In this document: positions 1 through 9,823 of the stretch, in pieces
Position numbering within the stretch: the first letter of the stretch is position 1
Layout of the letters: each line of letters begins with the position of its first letter
Assembly: GCF_947568225.1 (NCBI RefSeq)
Contig: NZ_CANOOQ010000001.1
Span: 2,857,859 to 2,921,858 of the forward strand
Direction of reading: 5' to 3'
DNA from: Faecalispora anaeroviscerum
GTDB lineage: Bacteria; Bacillota; Clostridia; Oscillospirales; Acutalibacteraceae
DNA length: 64,000 bases
Made by a program: the position numbers and the translations under genes
The notes under the pieces: model-generated
Databases searched by the model: none
What the model saw: only the letters and a program-made list of their open reading frames with translations
What the model was told of the DNA's origin: nothing

Positions 1-1335
1 TTCGCTTTTGCTGCCGCGCAGTACGTCAATCACCAGTGACGCGCCAAAGCGCTCTTTTACTCGTGCCACGCAAGACAGAATTTTTTGGGAATCCTCAGTG
101 ACATCCACCGTTTGGAATTTCGTATTGCAGTTGCTGCAATGGCCGCAATAGCCGGGTGGGTTTTCTCCGAAATACCGCAGAATAAAAGCCCGAAGACAAT
201 CATTTGTCGTTGCGTAGAAGGTCATTTCACGCAAGCGCTGGTAATCCCGCTCCTTGAGCTGCTTTTCGGTTTCGGCATCTGGATAAGATGCGTCTTTGGA
301 ATGCTCGATCATCCACTGACTCGTCCTGACATCCTGCCCGCTGTAAAGCAAAAGACAGGTGGCCTCACTGCCGTCGCGCCCGGCTCGTCCTGCCTCCTGA
401 TAATAGCTTTCAATATCCTTTGGCATATTGTAATGAACCACAAACGCCACGTTTGATTTATCAATCCCCATTCCAAACGCATTGGTGGCGACCATAATCT
501 GCACGCGGTCAAATAAAAAATCGTCCTGATTGGTACGGCGTTCCTCGTCCGTTAAACCTGCGTGATAGCGGGAGGCGGAAACACCCTGCCTGTTTAGTTC
601 CTCGCAAACCTCTTCCACGGTTTTTCGGGTGGCGCAGTAGACAATTCCGCTCTGACTTTGATGGATATGTAAAAAGCTTGTTAATGCCTGCATTTTGTTT
701 TTGGGTGCCTGTACCTCAAACGAAAGGTTGGGCCGGTCGAAACCCGTAACTAAAACGGTTGGGTCTTGCAAAGAAAGGAGCGAAACAATGTCCTCTCTTA
801 CACGTAGGGTAGCGGTTGCCGTAAACGCGGATACCCTCGGCCTTTGCGCAAGCTGATCAATAAATTGCGGGATTTGCGCGTAGCTTGGCCGAAAATCCTG
901 CCCCCACTGCGAAATACAATGGGCTTCATCTACTGTGAGCATCTCTATTTTTACACTTTGAGCAAAGGCAAGAAACTCCGGTGAAAGCAGGCGTTCCGGC
1001 GCAACATAAACCAATTTGTATTTGCCGTTCTTTGCGTGGTACAACGCGGTTTCCATCTGGCGCGGTGAGAGGGTGGAATTGAGATACGCGGCGGGAATTC
1101 CGGACTGATTGAGCGCGTCCACCTGATCTTTCATCAGGGAAATCAGGGGAGATACCACCAGTGTGATACCCTCCTGCAGAATGGCCGGAAGCTGAAAACA
1201 GATGGACTTACCGGCACCGGTAGGCATGATTCCAAGAACGTCGCACCCGGATAAGCTCGCCGAAATCAGCTCCTGCTGGCCCCCGCGAAAGCTGTCATAC
1301 CCAAAATATTTTTTTAATGCTTGCTGAATTGTCAT
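1..1335 (-). CDS. recQ: ATP-dependent DNA helicase RecQ (N-terminal 445 residues, cut by window edge)
   Basis: Superfamily 2 DNA helicase that unwinds DNA 3' to 5' in recombination and repair. Reading the minus strand from an ATG at 1335 gives MTIQQALKKYFGYDSFRGGQ, then Walker A MPTGAGKS, the DEAH box (VDEAHCISQWGQDFRP), motif III (SAFTATA), and motif VI (YYQEAGRAGRDG). The zinc-binding cysteines of the RecQ-C-terminal region follow (a Cys, then CGHCSNC near residue 415). A ribosome binding site, AGAGGT, lies about 9 bases upstream. The frame is open to base 1, so the winged-helix and any HRDC domain lie outside the window. The family assignment is firm because all helicase motifs are intact and in order. 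Confidence 0.96.
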   Translation of the reverse strand, partial: MTIQQALKKYFGYDSFRGGQQELISASLSGCDVLGIMPTGAGKSICFQLPAILQEGITLVVSPLISLMKDQVDALNQSGIPAAYLNSTLSPRQMETALYHAKNGKYKLVYVAPERLLSPEFLAFAQSVKIEMLTVDEAHCISQWGQDFRPSYAQIPQFIDQLAQRPRVSAFTATATLRVREDIVSLLSLQDPTVLVTGFDRPNLSFEVQAPKNKMQALTSFLHIHQSQSGIVYCATRKTVEEVCEELNRQGVSASRYHAGLTDEERRTNQDDFLFDRVQIMVATNAFGMGIDKSNVAFVVHYNMPKDIESYYQEAGRAGRDGSEATCLLLYSGQDVRTSQWMIEHSKDASYPDAETEKQLKERDYQRLREMTFYATTNDCLRAFILRYFGENPPGYCGHCSNCNTKFQTVDVTEDSQKILSCVARVKERFGASLVIDVLRGSKSE

Positions 1336-1570
1336 CGTTGTAATACCTCTGATTTGTTCTCTCTGTTTTTCTCGTGAATCTGATTTTTTCGTATTTGATA
1401 AAAATATCATACCATAAAACCTTCTTCACCGTCACGACAAAGTGGCGACTTGTTTATTTTTTAACATCATTTAATACAGTCAGACACCGTAACAGAATGG
1501 GATGTAGTACAGGGAGGAAAGTGGGAGAGGCCCAAGTGATCATCGGCTATCCAAAAGAAGGGGATAAGAA

Positions 1571-1612
1571 AAAGACAAGGGAGGCGGATGAAAATCCGCC
1601 TCCCTTGTCTTT
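1571..1612 (-). terminator. Strong intrinsic terminator of the giant secreted-protein gene
   Basis: A perfect 19-bp inverted repeat (1571-1589 with 1594-1612) around a 4-base loop. On the minus strand it is followed by TTTTTCTT. It lies 8 bases past the stop codon of the 2505-residue gene, and also insulates recQ from that gene. Confidence 0.92.
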
Positions 1613-1619
1613 TGAATGG

Positions 1620-4600
1620 TTAGAATAATGCTGTTTGTTTTTTTGAAATGCCCTGCATCTTAGCGCCGGGTTGTACTGTAATCTTAACGGACGCATGTGC
1701 AAGCCGTTTGCCGCTCTTGTCATATACATCATACATAATGTAGGTGACTCCGGCTGATACGCCGGTTACGCGGTAATTACCGTTTTTGAGCTTTGTCACA
1801 GTTGCAATATTGTTGCGCGAAGAATACACCTTCAAATTTTGTGCTGTTGTACCAATTACACTGGAACCGATGTCGTAGACAGCGTTAGGAGCCAGCGTAT
1901 AACTGAGCGTATCCAATACCAATGCATTGCCTACGGGAACAACGGCGTAGTAGCTGCAATGTGTGCTCTCAAACGTGAGGAAGCCGTTCTCAGACGTTGC
2001 CCCCATATCCGCCAAAGTACCGACGGAATCATCATACCAGAACACATGCAGATTTCCGGACATTCCGGGCGGAACAGGAACTTTTACCTTAATTTTTCCT
2101 GTAAAGCTGGGAACGGGAGTTCCGTTCTGATCCAGCAGTCTGATGTCATAAAGCACAGGGGTACCAATTGCCCCGGTTGCCGGTGCTATCCCTAAGAGCC
2201 GATTTAATGCCAAAGCGGCTTTCTCGGTTGTCGGCTGCTCAGATACGTCCAGCGACACGCTGCTCACTCCCGAAGGAAGAACGGCACCCGAAACATCTGC
2301 GGTCACGCCTGTTCTGTTGTTTACCAGAACAGTTGGGTTGGTGGGCGTGACCACTGTGCGGACGGTGGAACTTCTGCCGCTTCCGCCGCCTCCGCCACCA
2401 GAGCTTCCGCCGGTATAGGAATAATCCGGTGTGACGGAAACGTTGCTCTCCGGCATGATAAATGTGGTGTTTGCCGCGGCTGCGTCAGCTGCGGTCACCA
2501 CAATCCCTGCCGTATCCGCTTTTATAGTCCATCCCGTGAACTTGTATTTGAGGGAGGGAGAAGCGGAGAGGCTGATCAGGCTGCCCGCAACAGCATGGGA
2601 ATCGCTTGCGGTTGTCGTTCCTCCGTTGTCGCTTTTTAACGTCATGGTATAAATCTTGGCAAATTTCGGTGTGATGGAAACATTGCTCTCCGGCATGGTG
2701 AAGGTGGTGCTTGCCTCGGCTGAATCATTCAGTGTAACAGTAACACCATCGGTTTCGGCCTGAGCCGTCCATCCCATAAACCGGTATTTTCCCGCGGTTT
2801 CTACCGCTTTCAGCTCAATCGACTCCCCTGCGATCGCACGCAAGGTGTTTACCGTAGCGGTACCGCCTGTCATGCTGTTCAGTGTGATCGTGTAGAGCTT
2901 GGCGATATCCGCCGAAACGGTTAGATCCTCCGTTACGCTGTTCACCGTACAAGTCCAGGTGCCATCCTTGTTTTTTACGACACTGTCAAAACCAATACTG
3001 CCGGCAGTGTTGCGCACAGAGGCGGATTTTACTGCGTAGCCATCGTTCGGGGTTACGGTAAATACCGCGGCCGCGCCGTCGCGTACATCCTTAAAATCAT
3101 CTGGCTCATACACGTCAGAAATACTGCCGTTTGCAGGAGAATCAATGGTTACCGTGTGCAGACTGACGGGCTTAAACGTAACCGTTACGTCAGTATCCAT
3201 CGACAGGCTGCTGATGGTATATTCCTGGCTGACATAGGTAGTACCCAGCGCGGTTTTCAGTGTTTTGCCGTTTACGGACCAATGGTCTACCATATAGTTG
3301 GTATCCGGAGTTGCGGTGAAAACAATTTCGGAGCCGCCACCCGGCTTATCACCGGATTCCAAATTGACGCTTTCGTCCTTCACGGCGACAATGCTGCCAT
3401 TGGTGCCCGCATCGAAATGAACCGTGTAGTAAGCCATAGCGGTAAAGCTGAGCTCTACGCTGGTGTTTGCGCTGATGTTGTTCAGGGTCCAGGTTTTGGC
3501 GGTGGTTTGTGTCACAGTCTTGTTTTGCTTCCATTTGCCCACCATGTAGCCATCGTCGGGAACTGCGGTCAAAACGACTTTATCCCCTTTAAATACCTTC
3601 AGGGTTCCGCTGCTGATGTCGGCAGGCTCCCCGTTCAGCGTGGCGTTCATGGTGCCATGAAGACTGTTTTTGAGCGTTACGTCATAGCTGTCGTTTGCTT
3701 TGAACCGGGCGGTGATATCCAAATCGCCGGTCAGAGTCTGGCAGCTGAGGACATTTCCGTTTGTGGAATACACGGCTTTGTTTCCCGCGCCCGCTTTCCA
3801 CTGGTCGAAAACGACTCCATAGGCAGGTTTGGCTGTAATTTCGATTGCGGTTCCGCCATCGAACTCATGGGCTTCCCCTTTGGCAAGGTCAATCTCTTTG
3901 CCGTTTGCCGAAATTGTAATGGTGTTTTCTTCACTGCCCGCCGCCTCTTCATTCCATTTTACCGTGAATTTCTGAAGCTCCAACGGTACGGTAATTTTGG
4001 TCGGCTGTGTCATGGTAAAGGTGTAGGACTGTCCGTCGCTCGCAATTTTACCATTTGCCTGCGCGGGTTCTGCACTCCAAAGGTACTGTGTGCTGGTGAG
4101 TCCTGTGACCGGGTCTGTGCTTGTTGTTGGGGAAGCCAGGTAACCAGCCGCGGGAGTTACGGTAATTACCGTATCGCCCGGAACCATACCGCCCGATGAT
4201 ACAAACACCTGATCGTTCGGGGTGGAGGTGTTGTGATCGGTATCTGCCCAATAGCTTGCCTTCATGTGCTCGTCGAGGGTCAGCTCATAGCTGTCGCGCT
4301 CAAAAATAGCGTAAAGATGGCAAGGGGTGCCGGGCATGGTGAGCGTGTAGGTGTGATTTCCGTTTGTGTCCGTATCGCCGGCCGGGTAACTGGTTCCGTC
4401 CCCGATGAGCCACCACTCCTTAAAATGGTAACCGGTATCCGGAACCGCCGTAAAGGTGTATTCCGCATTCTGAATCACGATTGCGCCGCTCTTGAGAAGT
4501 GCTGAGCTGCACTGAATTGTTCCATGCTCCGCGCTGAAGCTCAGCGTGTTTTCAGACACCTTAAAGCTGACGCTGATGCTCAGGTTTCCGGCGAGCATGG

Positions 4601-7600
4601 TGTAGGCCAGCAGGTTAGGATTCTTCAAGTAACTCATATCAACCGATTTCCCGTTGATTTTCCAGCCGGCAACCGCGTAGCCGGCCGCGGGGGACGCGGT
4701 AAAGATCACCTGCGTGCCCGCCTGGTATTTTGTGCTCCATTCCACCGCGTTTGCGGGAGAAAGCAGGTGTACTTCACCTACTGTTTCACCCAACAGCTTT
4801 TCAGCGGTGCCGGTTACGGTATAGGTAGTACCGGTTACCGTATAAAGTCCGTCCACAAAGGTGAATTTGTAATTGGTCTGCGCTTTTACTTTCTCCGCAT
4901 TGGTGCTGGCGGTTACCTGTGTGGTGTACAGGCCCGGAAGAACGCCCGGCGCAAGAGTCCTGACTGTTCCGCCGGTGTCTAGGCACTGTATGCCAAGACC
5001 AAGAGCTGCGACACTGTCGTTTGCCGCGAAAGCCGGACTCGTTTCGTCAGAACTGTTCACAATGGTTAAATCGGAGACGTTGGGCTGCGCCGCGCTGGTC
5101 TGCGGCATTGTTTTGGTCGGCGCGGTGATGGTGACCGGCCTTCTCGTTACCTCAAACTCGTTGGTCAGCGTATCTGACGTACTGCCATTTTCTCCAATTT
5201 TCACTTCCAGCTGGTATTGACCAACGGCGGAGGGAGTGATAGTCGTCGCTCCCGTTGTCGGGTTTGTTGTCTTCTCTACTGTTATGGGAATCCAAAGAGG
5301 TAGGTCGGGGTGGGCAATATAGTAAGAATCGCTGTCCGTGGGAATGCCTTGACTTGTCAGATATTGAAGCACCGCAGCGCTGTCTTCATTGTAGCTGACG
5401 GCTCGGTACACCGTGTAGTCCAGGGTAATGCCGTTTCCCGCGGTGATGGGGGTTTGCTGTACGGTTCCGCTATTCTCCTCAAATTTGAGGGTTTCAGGAA
5501 TCAGGCCGTCCCCGTAAATGATGCTGTCGTTTGTTTCCAGCCAGTAGCCCTTGCTGATTCCGGCCAGATACTGCTTGCTTTCGGAGGTGACAGATTTGAA
5601 TACAAGGCTTCCGCTGTAATAGGCTGTAATTTGATAGACGCCCTGTGCCAAAGCTGTCAAGGAATCGCAGGTGGCGATTCCGGCATTATTTACCGCCTCC
5701 GTATAGGATTTGGAGTAATTATTTCCGGTAATTTCAAACGTCACCGTGCCGGTTGGGATACTGCCGCTGTCGGTAGCGGGGTTGGTCAGTTCCGCTGTCA
5801 GCACGGGGCACAAACCGGAGGCATCCTTCGTCACGGTAAGCTCCATGAGTGCCGTGCGCTTGGAGAAGGTGACCGGTATTGCGGCGGAATAAGCGGAAAT
5901 CGCATATTCACCCACAATCTGGTTCACACGGCAGCGGTATTCGCCCGCATCTGCCGAGCCTGCCGATGCAAAGGTAAGTGTTGCGGCGGTTTTTCCGGAT
6001 TGGTTCGTCCATACGCCGTCAATTTTCTTCTGCCACTGGTAAATAGGTGCCTGCGCATGCGCAGCGCTGTTTGCGACGGTGACGGTGACGGAGGCCTCCT
6101 TATCCGGGTAGATCAACAGGGAATCATCAGACAGCGTAATCGTAGGCTGGCCCTCAGATGCTTTCGTGCGCACTTCCAGCACATCACCCAGTACGCTTTG
6201 GAACGGTGCCGAGGCGCTGATTGCCTGTATCCGGTACTGATATTGGGTGTAGGGGGCCAGATTTTCATCTGTGAAGGAATAGCTGGTCGTATGCCCGTCT
6301 GCGGGAATAATTGCCCCTACCGGGTAATCTCCGCTGCCGTCGGGGAAATCGTAATGCCGGTATATTTGGAATCCGGCAATGGAGAGATCCTGAGAATCCC
6401 AGGTTAAGGTAACGCTGGTATCGGTCGTCTTTTCAACATCCAGATCAAAGTTGGAAGGCAGCTTGGGCGGGGAAGCAACGTCGTTGACCAGATACGTTAC
6501 TACTGGGAAATTCTGTTTGCCTTCGTAGGTGTACTGAATGATTTTCCAGTTGTAGTTGTAACCGTAGCCCTGAGCCTCTGCCGGCATATTGACCACCGTT
6601 CCGGAGAAGGATTTTCCGTCCAGGGAGGTGGTGACCTTGCCGGCGCCGGCCTCGTAACCCGAAGTAATGCCAACCTTCACGTCGCCGACTCCACCGCCCG
6701 CTTTTACAGAGATGGAATTGGTCTGGGTTGTGCCCTTGCTGTGTTCCGAGTCAATTTCAATGGACTGCTTAATATAGCCGCCTTCGCCATAAGCAACGCC
6801 CATGTAATCGCCGGAGGGCATGTTGACATTCTTAAGCCCGGCGGTGGATTTGGGGTAGCTGCCGGGGTCGCCGACCGTGTGGGTCAGAATTGTTCCGCCA
6901 ATCTGGGGCAGCTCTTCGCTATAATCTGCCGCGATTTCATCATAATCGGAAAGAGGAAGGGTTTTCACCACGGCATTATAGGGAAGGTTGACTGTCATGG
7001 TTTGTTTGTCATATCCGCCGGAACCGTCATTTTTCGGCACATATGCGTCATATACATAGACATCCATCGGGATGGAATACAGGGCAATCGTATCCTGCCC
7101 GCCCATGGTGCCGTATTCCACGATCTGCGTGATGGTGCTGGTGTCTTCTGTTTCTGTTGTCCAGCCATGGCTGAATTCCGTTTCTGCCTCAACCGAGCCG
7201 ACCTTAACGCCAAACACGGAAAATTCATGCTCGAAAGAAACATAAGCCCCCAAAGAGATGGTGGAGGATTTGGTAGTGCTTTGGGAAGAACTTGAAATGA
7301 CCCCATAAACGGTTTCGCTGTTTCCAACGTAGCTATCGCCGCCGTTCAGATGCGCCAAATCTGAAAAATAGGGAGGAGAAGCCAGCACCGCCAAAACCTT
7401 GGGGTCTGAATAGGCAAGGTAGTGCTTCCCGCTGTAATGCAGCTGAATGGTATCATTGTCGGTATCGGGCGCTGCAAAGGCATAGGACAGGGTACTGCCC
7501 ACAGCAATAGATTTTACCGCAATGCTTTCCGTTTTATTGTTCTTTGAGGTGTTCAGTTCCTTCAAAAAGCCTTCGCCGTTCGTATAGGTTGTGTAGGTCT

Positions 7601-9137
7601 GTGTACCAATTGCGAAAATCCACCAATATATTTTTTTGGTGATGGTTGTAGTATAAGGCATGAAATACTGCATGCTCACGATCGTTTCCTTGCCATCGCC
7701 GTTAAAGTCTACCGCGGTGGCGCCGTACTCCGCGTAATAGGGATAATTGCGGCTGGTTTTGAGCGAGCTGTTTTCATCCATTTCCTTTATAATTGAAAAG
7801 CCGTTGCCTCCCTGCTGATAAAGCACGCTGTCCAGATACACATATTCTTTTGTCCCCGGGCCGTCCTGTTTTACGCAGGCCAGGTTTACCACACAGGCGG
7901 GTGAGCTGCAATAAATACCATCTTCACCCGAAACAAGGTTGCCCTTATCGTCTTTTTCAATCAGGTCCATGTTGCCCGAGGCGGTACCTATAAAGGCGTT
8001 TGTGTCACTGTTGTATTCATACAGGGCGAGAAAACGGGTGTTCGCATTCCCTGCGTTAATATCCGATTCCAGCTGACCACCAACCACCAGTTCGTCTTTT
8101 CCGTCTCCATCGGCGTCGCCAAGCGTCATGGCCGCGCGGACGATTTCTGTTTGTGACGCACCGTATTTCAGATCAATGGTGGAATTCTTCTGCAAGGAAT
8201 CGCCGCTTTTGCTGCCCAGAAGAACAACCGCTTTGCAAGTGGTTTTGTGGTTTTTACCATAGTAAACACCCCAGGTAATTCCCAGGTCGTCGATTCCGTC
8301 ACCGGTCATATCTCCCGCTGTTAAGGAAACCATGTTGGAAACATCGTTTCCTTCCCGCAGGGAATAAGTCCACGCAAGCTGCCAGTTGTCGGTGTTCATC
8401 CAGTCGCCGTTCCCGACTTCTCCAGCGGTTTTCAGCTGGTAAACCTCGATACGTGAATTCCCCTGCTCCGGAACGTAGACCGCAATTTCATCCGTTCCGC
8501 TTCCTGTGAAATCGCCTGTGGCAATCTGCATATAGTTCTGAAGCTGATACGGATATTTTGCAAAATCCTCTTCAAAGGTTTCGTCTGTATAATCCGTTCT
8601 TTTATTGCCAATCAGCTTGCTCGAATCCATCAGTGTTTTTGTGGTTCCGGCTGCACTGCCGTTTTTGGGGTCGGCAAGGTACAGGTAAACACCGCCTCCC
8701 TGATTGGCCGCTACAGTAACCATTTGCCCCTTTAGTCCGCTTCCGGTGAAATTTCCTGCTGCCGCCCGGTAAGCATTATATTTGCCGGCAGCGGCTTGGG
8801 TACTGGTTTTTCCACTGGAATAAAAGTCGTTGACCGTTGCGTTTTGAGCAAGGCCATCTCCATACAGGGTGCGGTCTCTGCCCGCTGTCGCGCTGTCTTT
8901 TTCGGTGTAAAGCTCCGCCACCGGGGAAACCGTTGTTGTGTTCCCTCCGTAAGGATTTTCAGTGGAGCTGCTGTCAAACCCCTTTGGCTGTGCGCTGGTG
9001 TCTATGCCCAACGCAGTTAATACATTGGTACTGCTTGCTGCCGACGCCGCTGCCGCAGCGGGTGTAACTGCCGGCATTGCAGAAACGATGATACAGGCGG
9101 CCAGAAAAACAGAAAGCGCCTTTTGCGCTTTTTTCAT
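1620..9137 (-). CDS. Giant secreted multidomain protein (FG-GAP/VCBS propeller, FnIII, Ig-like, InlB-type repeats)
   Basis: A 2505-residue exported protein of unknown target. It has a Sec signal peptide (MKKAQKALSVFLAACIIVSA, Ala-rich cleavage region to about residue 33). Residues about 125-500 carry FG-GAP/VCBS-like calcium motifs (GDFTGSGTDE, GDMTGDGIDD, GDADGDGKDE, DFNGDGKE). A Ser/Thr-rich amphipathic segment spans about 610-850. Then come a fibronectin III domain (about 893-990), an Ig-like domain (about 998-1093, ending DAGEYRCRV), another Ig-like sandwich and an MBG-like stretch. At least seven InlB-type repeats (GWxxNG, FxxWxxxG) follow to about 2220, then a Gly-rich linker and a C-terminal beta domain. 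No LPXTG, SLH or C-terminal membrane anchor is visible, so it may be released or held non-covalently. The start has a perfect AGGAGGT site. Probably adhesion, glycan binding or toxin-like; the function is not known. Confidence 0.9.
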   Translation of the reverse strand: MKKAQKALSVFLAACIIVSAMPAVTPAAAAASAASSTNVLTALGIDTSAQPKGFDSSSTENPYGGNTTTVSPVAELYTEKDSATAGRDRTLYGDGLAQNATVNDFYSSGKTSTQAAAGKYNAYRAAAGNFTGSGLKGQMVTVAANQGGGVYLYLADPKNGSAAGTTKTLMDSSKLIGNKRTDYTDETFEEDFAKYPYQLQNYMQIATGDFTGSGTDEIAVYVPEQGNSRIEVYQLKTAGEVGNGDWMNTDNWQLAWTYSLREGNDVSNMVSLTAGDMTGDGIDDLGITWGVYYGKNHKTTCKAVVLLGSKSGDSLQKNSTIDLKYGASQTEIVRAAMTLGDADGDGKDELVVGGQLESDINAGNANTRFLALYEYNSDTNAFIGTASGNMDLIEKDDKGNLVSGEDGIYCSSPACVVNLACVKQDGPGTKEYVYLDSVLYQQGGNGFSIIKEMDENSSLKTSRNYPYYAEYGATAVDFNGDGKETIVSMQYFMPYTTTITKKIYWWIFAIGTQTYTTYTNGEGFLKELNTSKNNKTESIAVKSIAVGSTLSYAFAAPDTDNDTIQLHYSGKHYLAYSDPKVLAVLASPPYFSDLAHLNGGDSYVGNSETVYGVISSSSQSTTKSSTISLGAYVSFEHEFSVFGVKVGSVEAETEFSHGWTTETEDTSTITQIVEYGTMGGQDTIALYSIPMDVYVYDAYVPKNDGSGGYDKQTMTVNLPYNAVVKTLPLSDYDEIAADYSEELPQIGGTILTHTVGDPGSYPKSTAGLKNVNMPSGDYMGVAYGEGGYIKQSIEIDSEHSKGTTQTNSISVKAGGGVGDVKVGITSGYEAGAGKVTTSLDGKSFSGTVVNMPAEAQGYGYNYNWKIIQYTYEGKQNFPVVTYLVNDVASPPKLPSNFDLDVEKTTDTSVTLTWDSQDLSIAGFQIYRHYDFPDGSGDYPVGAIIPADGHTTSYSFTDENLAPYTQYQYRIQAISASAPFQSVLGDVLEVRTKASEGQPTITLSDDSLLIYPDKEASVTVTVANSAAHAQAPIYQWQKKIDGVWTNQSGKTAATLTFASAGSADAGEYRCRVNQIVGEYAISAYSAAIPVTFSKRTALMELTVTKDASGLCPVLTAELTNPATDSGSIPTGTVTFEITGNNYSKSYTEAVNNAGIATCDSLTALAQGVYQITAYYSGSLVFKSVTSESKQYLAGISKGYWLETNDSIIYGDGLIPETLKFEENSGTVQQTPITAGNGITLDYTVYRAVSYNEDSAAVLQYLTSQGIPTDSDSYYIAHPDLPLWIPITVEKTTNPTTGATTITPSAVGQYQLEVKIGENGSTSDTLTNEFEVTRRPVTITAPTKTMPQTSAAQPNVSDLTIVNSSDETSPAFAANDSVAALGLGIQCLDTGGTVRTLAPGVLPGLYTTQVTASTNAEKVKAQTNYKFTFVDGLYTVTGTTYTVTGTAEKLLGETVGEVHLLSPANAVEWSTKYQAGTQVIFTASPAAGYAVAGWKINGKSVDMSYLKNPNLLAYTMLAGNLSISVSFKVSENTLSFSAEHGTIQCSSALLKSGAIVIQNAEYTFTAVPDTGYHFKEWWLIGDGTSYPAGDTDTNGNHTYTLTMPGTPCHLYAIFERDSYELTLDEHMKASYWADTDHNTSTPNDQVFVSSGGMVPGDTVITVTPAAGYLASPTTSTDPVTGLTSTQYLWSAEPAQANGKIASDGQSYTFTMTQPTKITVPLELQKFTVKWNEEAAGSEENTITISANGKEIDLAKGEAHEFDGGTAIEITAKPAYGVVFDQWKAGAGNKAVYSTNGNVLSCQTLTGDLDITARFKANDSYDVTLKNSLHGTMNATLNGEPADISSGTLKVFKGDKVVLTAVPDDGYMVGKWKQNKTVTQTTAKTWTLNNISANTSVELSFTAMAYYTVHFDAGTNGSIVAVKDESVNLESGDKPGGGSEIVFTATPDTNYMVDHWSVNGKTLKTALGTTYVSQEYTISSLSMDTDVTVTFKPVSLHTVTIDSPANGSISDVYEPDDFKDVRDGAAAVFTVTPNDGYAVKSASVRNTAGSIGFDSVVKNKDGTWTCTVNSVTEDLTVSADIAKLYTITLNSMTGGTATVNTLRAIAGESIELKAVETAGKYRFMGWTAQAETDGVTVTLNDSAEASTTFTMPESNVSITPKFAKIYTMTLKSDNGGTTTASDSHAVAGSLISLSASPSLKYKFTGWTIKADTAGIVVTAADAAAANTTFIMPESNVSVTPDYSYTGGSSGGGGGGSGRSSTVRTVVTPTNPTVLVNNRTGVTADVSGAVLPSGVSSVSLDVSEQPTTEKAALALNRLLGIAPATGAIGTPVLYDIRLLDQNGTPVPSFTGKIKVKVPVPPGMSGNLHVFWYDDSVGTLADMGATSENGFLTFESTHCSYYAVVPVGNALVLDTLSYTLAPNAVYDIGSSVIGTTAQNLKVYSSRNNIATVTKLKNGNYRVTGVSAGVTYIMYDVYDKSGKRLAHASVKITVQPGAKMQGISKKQTALF

Positions 9138-9260
9138 TGAAGAATACCTCCTTTACTTATTTTTTTATCTGAATAATTCAGATTCTCCCCTCGCAGAGTC
9201 ATCCGGTTCTTTTTCTGGTGTTTTCTTTTTCTTCGATCCGCTTTTGAAATTCTGAAATCC

Positions 9261-9524
9261 TTACCCGCATGTTTCGTTCTGCGTTTTCTTCCGATTGCTT
9301 TGCGCAATATCAAAAATTTCGCCCATATAAATTTCAGTAAACTCATTCCACCGAATACTGGTGCCATCTGTTGTGGCGGCTTCAAACAATTTTTTGTCCC
9401 GCAGCTGCCAGAAACGCGCGGTTTGTATTTTGGTCTTCATATCCAGAATGACGGTGTTTCCATTGTCAAACTTGATCTCCATCAAATAATTTTCCGCAGG
9501 TTGAACGCTTACGATACCCGGCAA
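9261..9524 (-). CDS. DUF2442 domain protein
   Basis: A small cytoplasmic protein of about 87 residues. The pattern V-x-P-x-x-(Y)-L-x-x-x-F-D-N-G, then LDMKTKI, FWQLRDKKLFEAA and IRWNE, is that of the DUF2442 family. That family is often next to toxin-antitoxin-like genes but has no fixed function. The open frame extends to 9596, but the best start is a TTG at 9524, preceded by AGGGAGG at a good distance. An upstream ATG at 9596 would add 24 residues absent from the family core. It lies between the giant secreted-protein gene (124 bases downstream, same strand) and the divergent LuxR-type regulator. No partner gene of a toxin-antitoxin pair is seen. Confidence 0.7.
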   Translation of the reverse strand: MPGIVSVQPAENYLMEIKFDNGNTVILDMKTKIQTARFWQLRDKKLFEAATTDGTSIRWNEFTEIYMGEIFDIAQSNRKKTQNETCG

Positions 9525-9823
9525 GGTGTTTTCCTCCCTTCTGGTTATTTCAGCTATGAGAAAATCCACTATAAAAATAGTATCTGAGATTGACAAAAAA
9601 TCATATTAGCCATAGAGTAATCTTTTCCAAATAATTACTCTGTCCTATTTTCCAAATTTGAAAATAGATGGAACAAAACAAAAATCATGGTAGTTTTTTC
9701 TACTAATTTTATACATTATTTAAATTTTTTATGTTATGATTAATTGTAAAATGAGGATATTGAGGATACTTATTATTTCAGCCGATCTTCCAAAAAACTA
9801 CTGCAAAAAGTGAGGCGATGAAA
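9525..9823. other. AT-rich divergent promoter region between DUF2442 and the LuxR-type regulator
   Basis: About 300 bases without a gene, very AT-rich, between divergent genes. Promoters for both directions must lie here. Several A/T runs and TATGAT-like hexamers exist, but none forms a convincing -35/-10 pair. It is the likely place for binding of the adjacent regulator. Confidence 0.5.

Noticed and set aside
1374..1628. 84-codon frame between recQ and the giant gene
   Set aside because: Its end runs through the terminator hairpin and there is no ribosome binding site.
3156..4199. 347-codon plus-strand frame inside the giant secreted-protein gene (also 5310-6407 and 6741-7295)
   Set aside because: Shadows of the long repeat-rich minus-strand gene; no ribosome binding sites and no domains.
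9261..9596. DUF2442 gene as half of a toxin-antitoxin pair
   Set aside because: No adjacent small partner gene of a toxin family is found.
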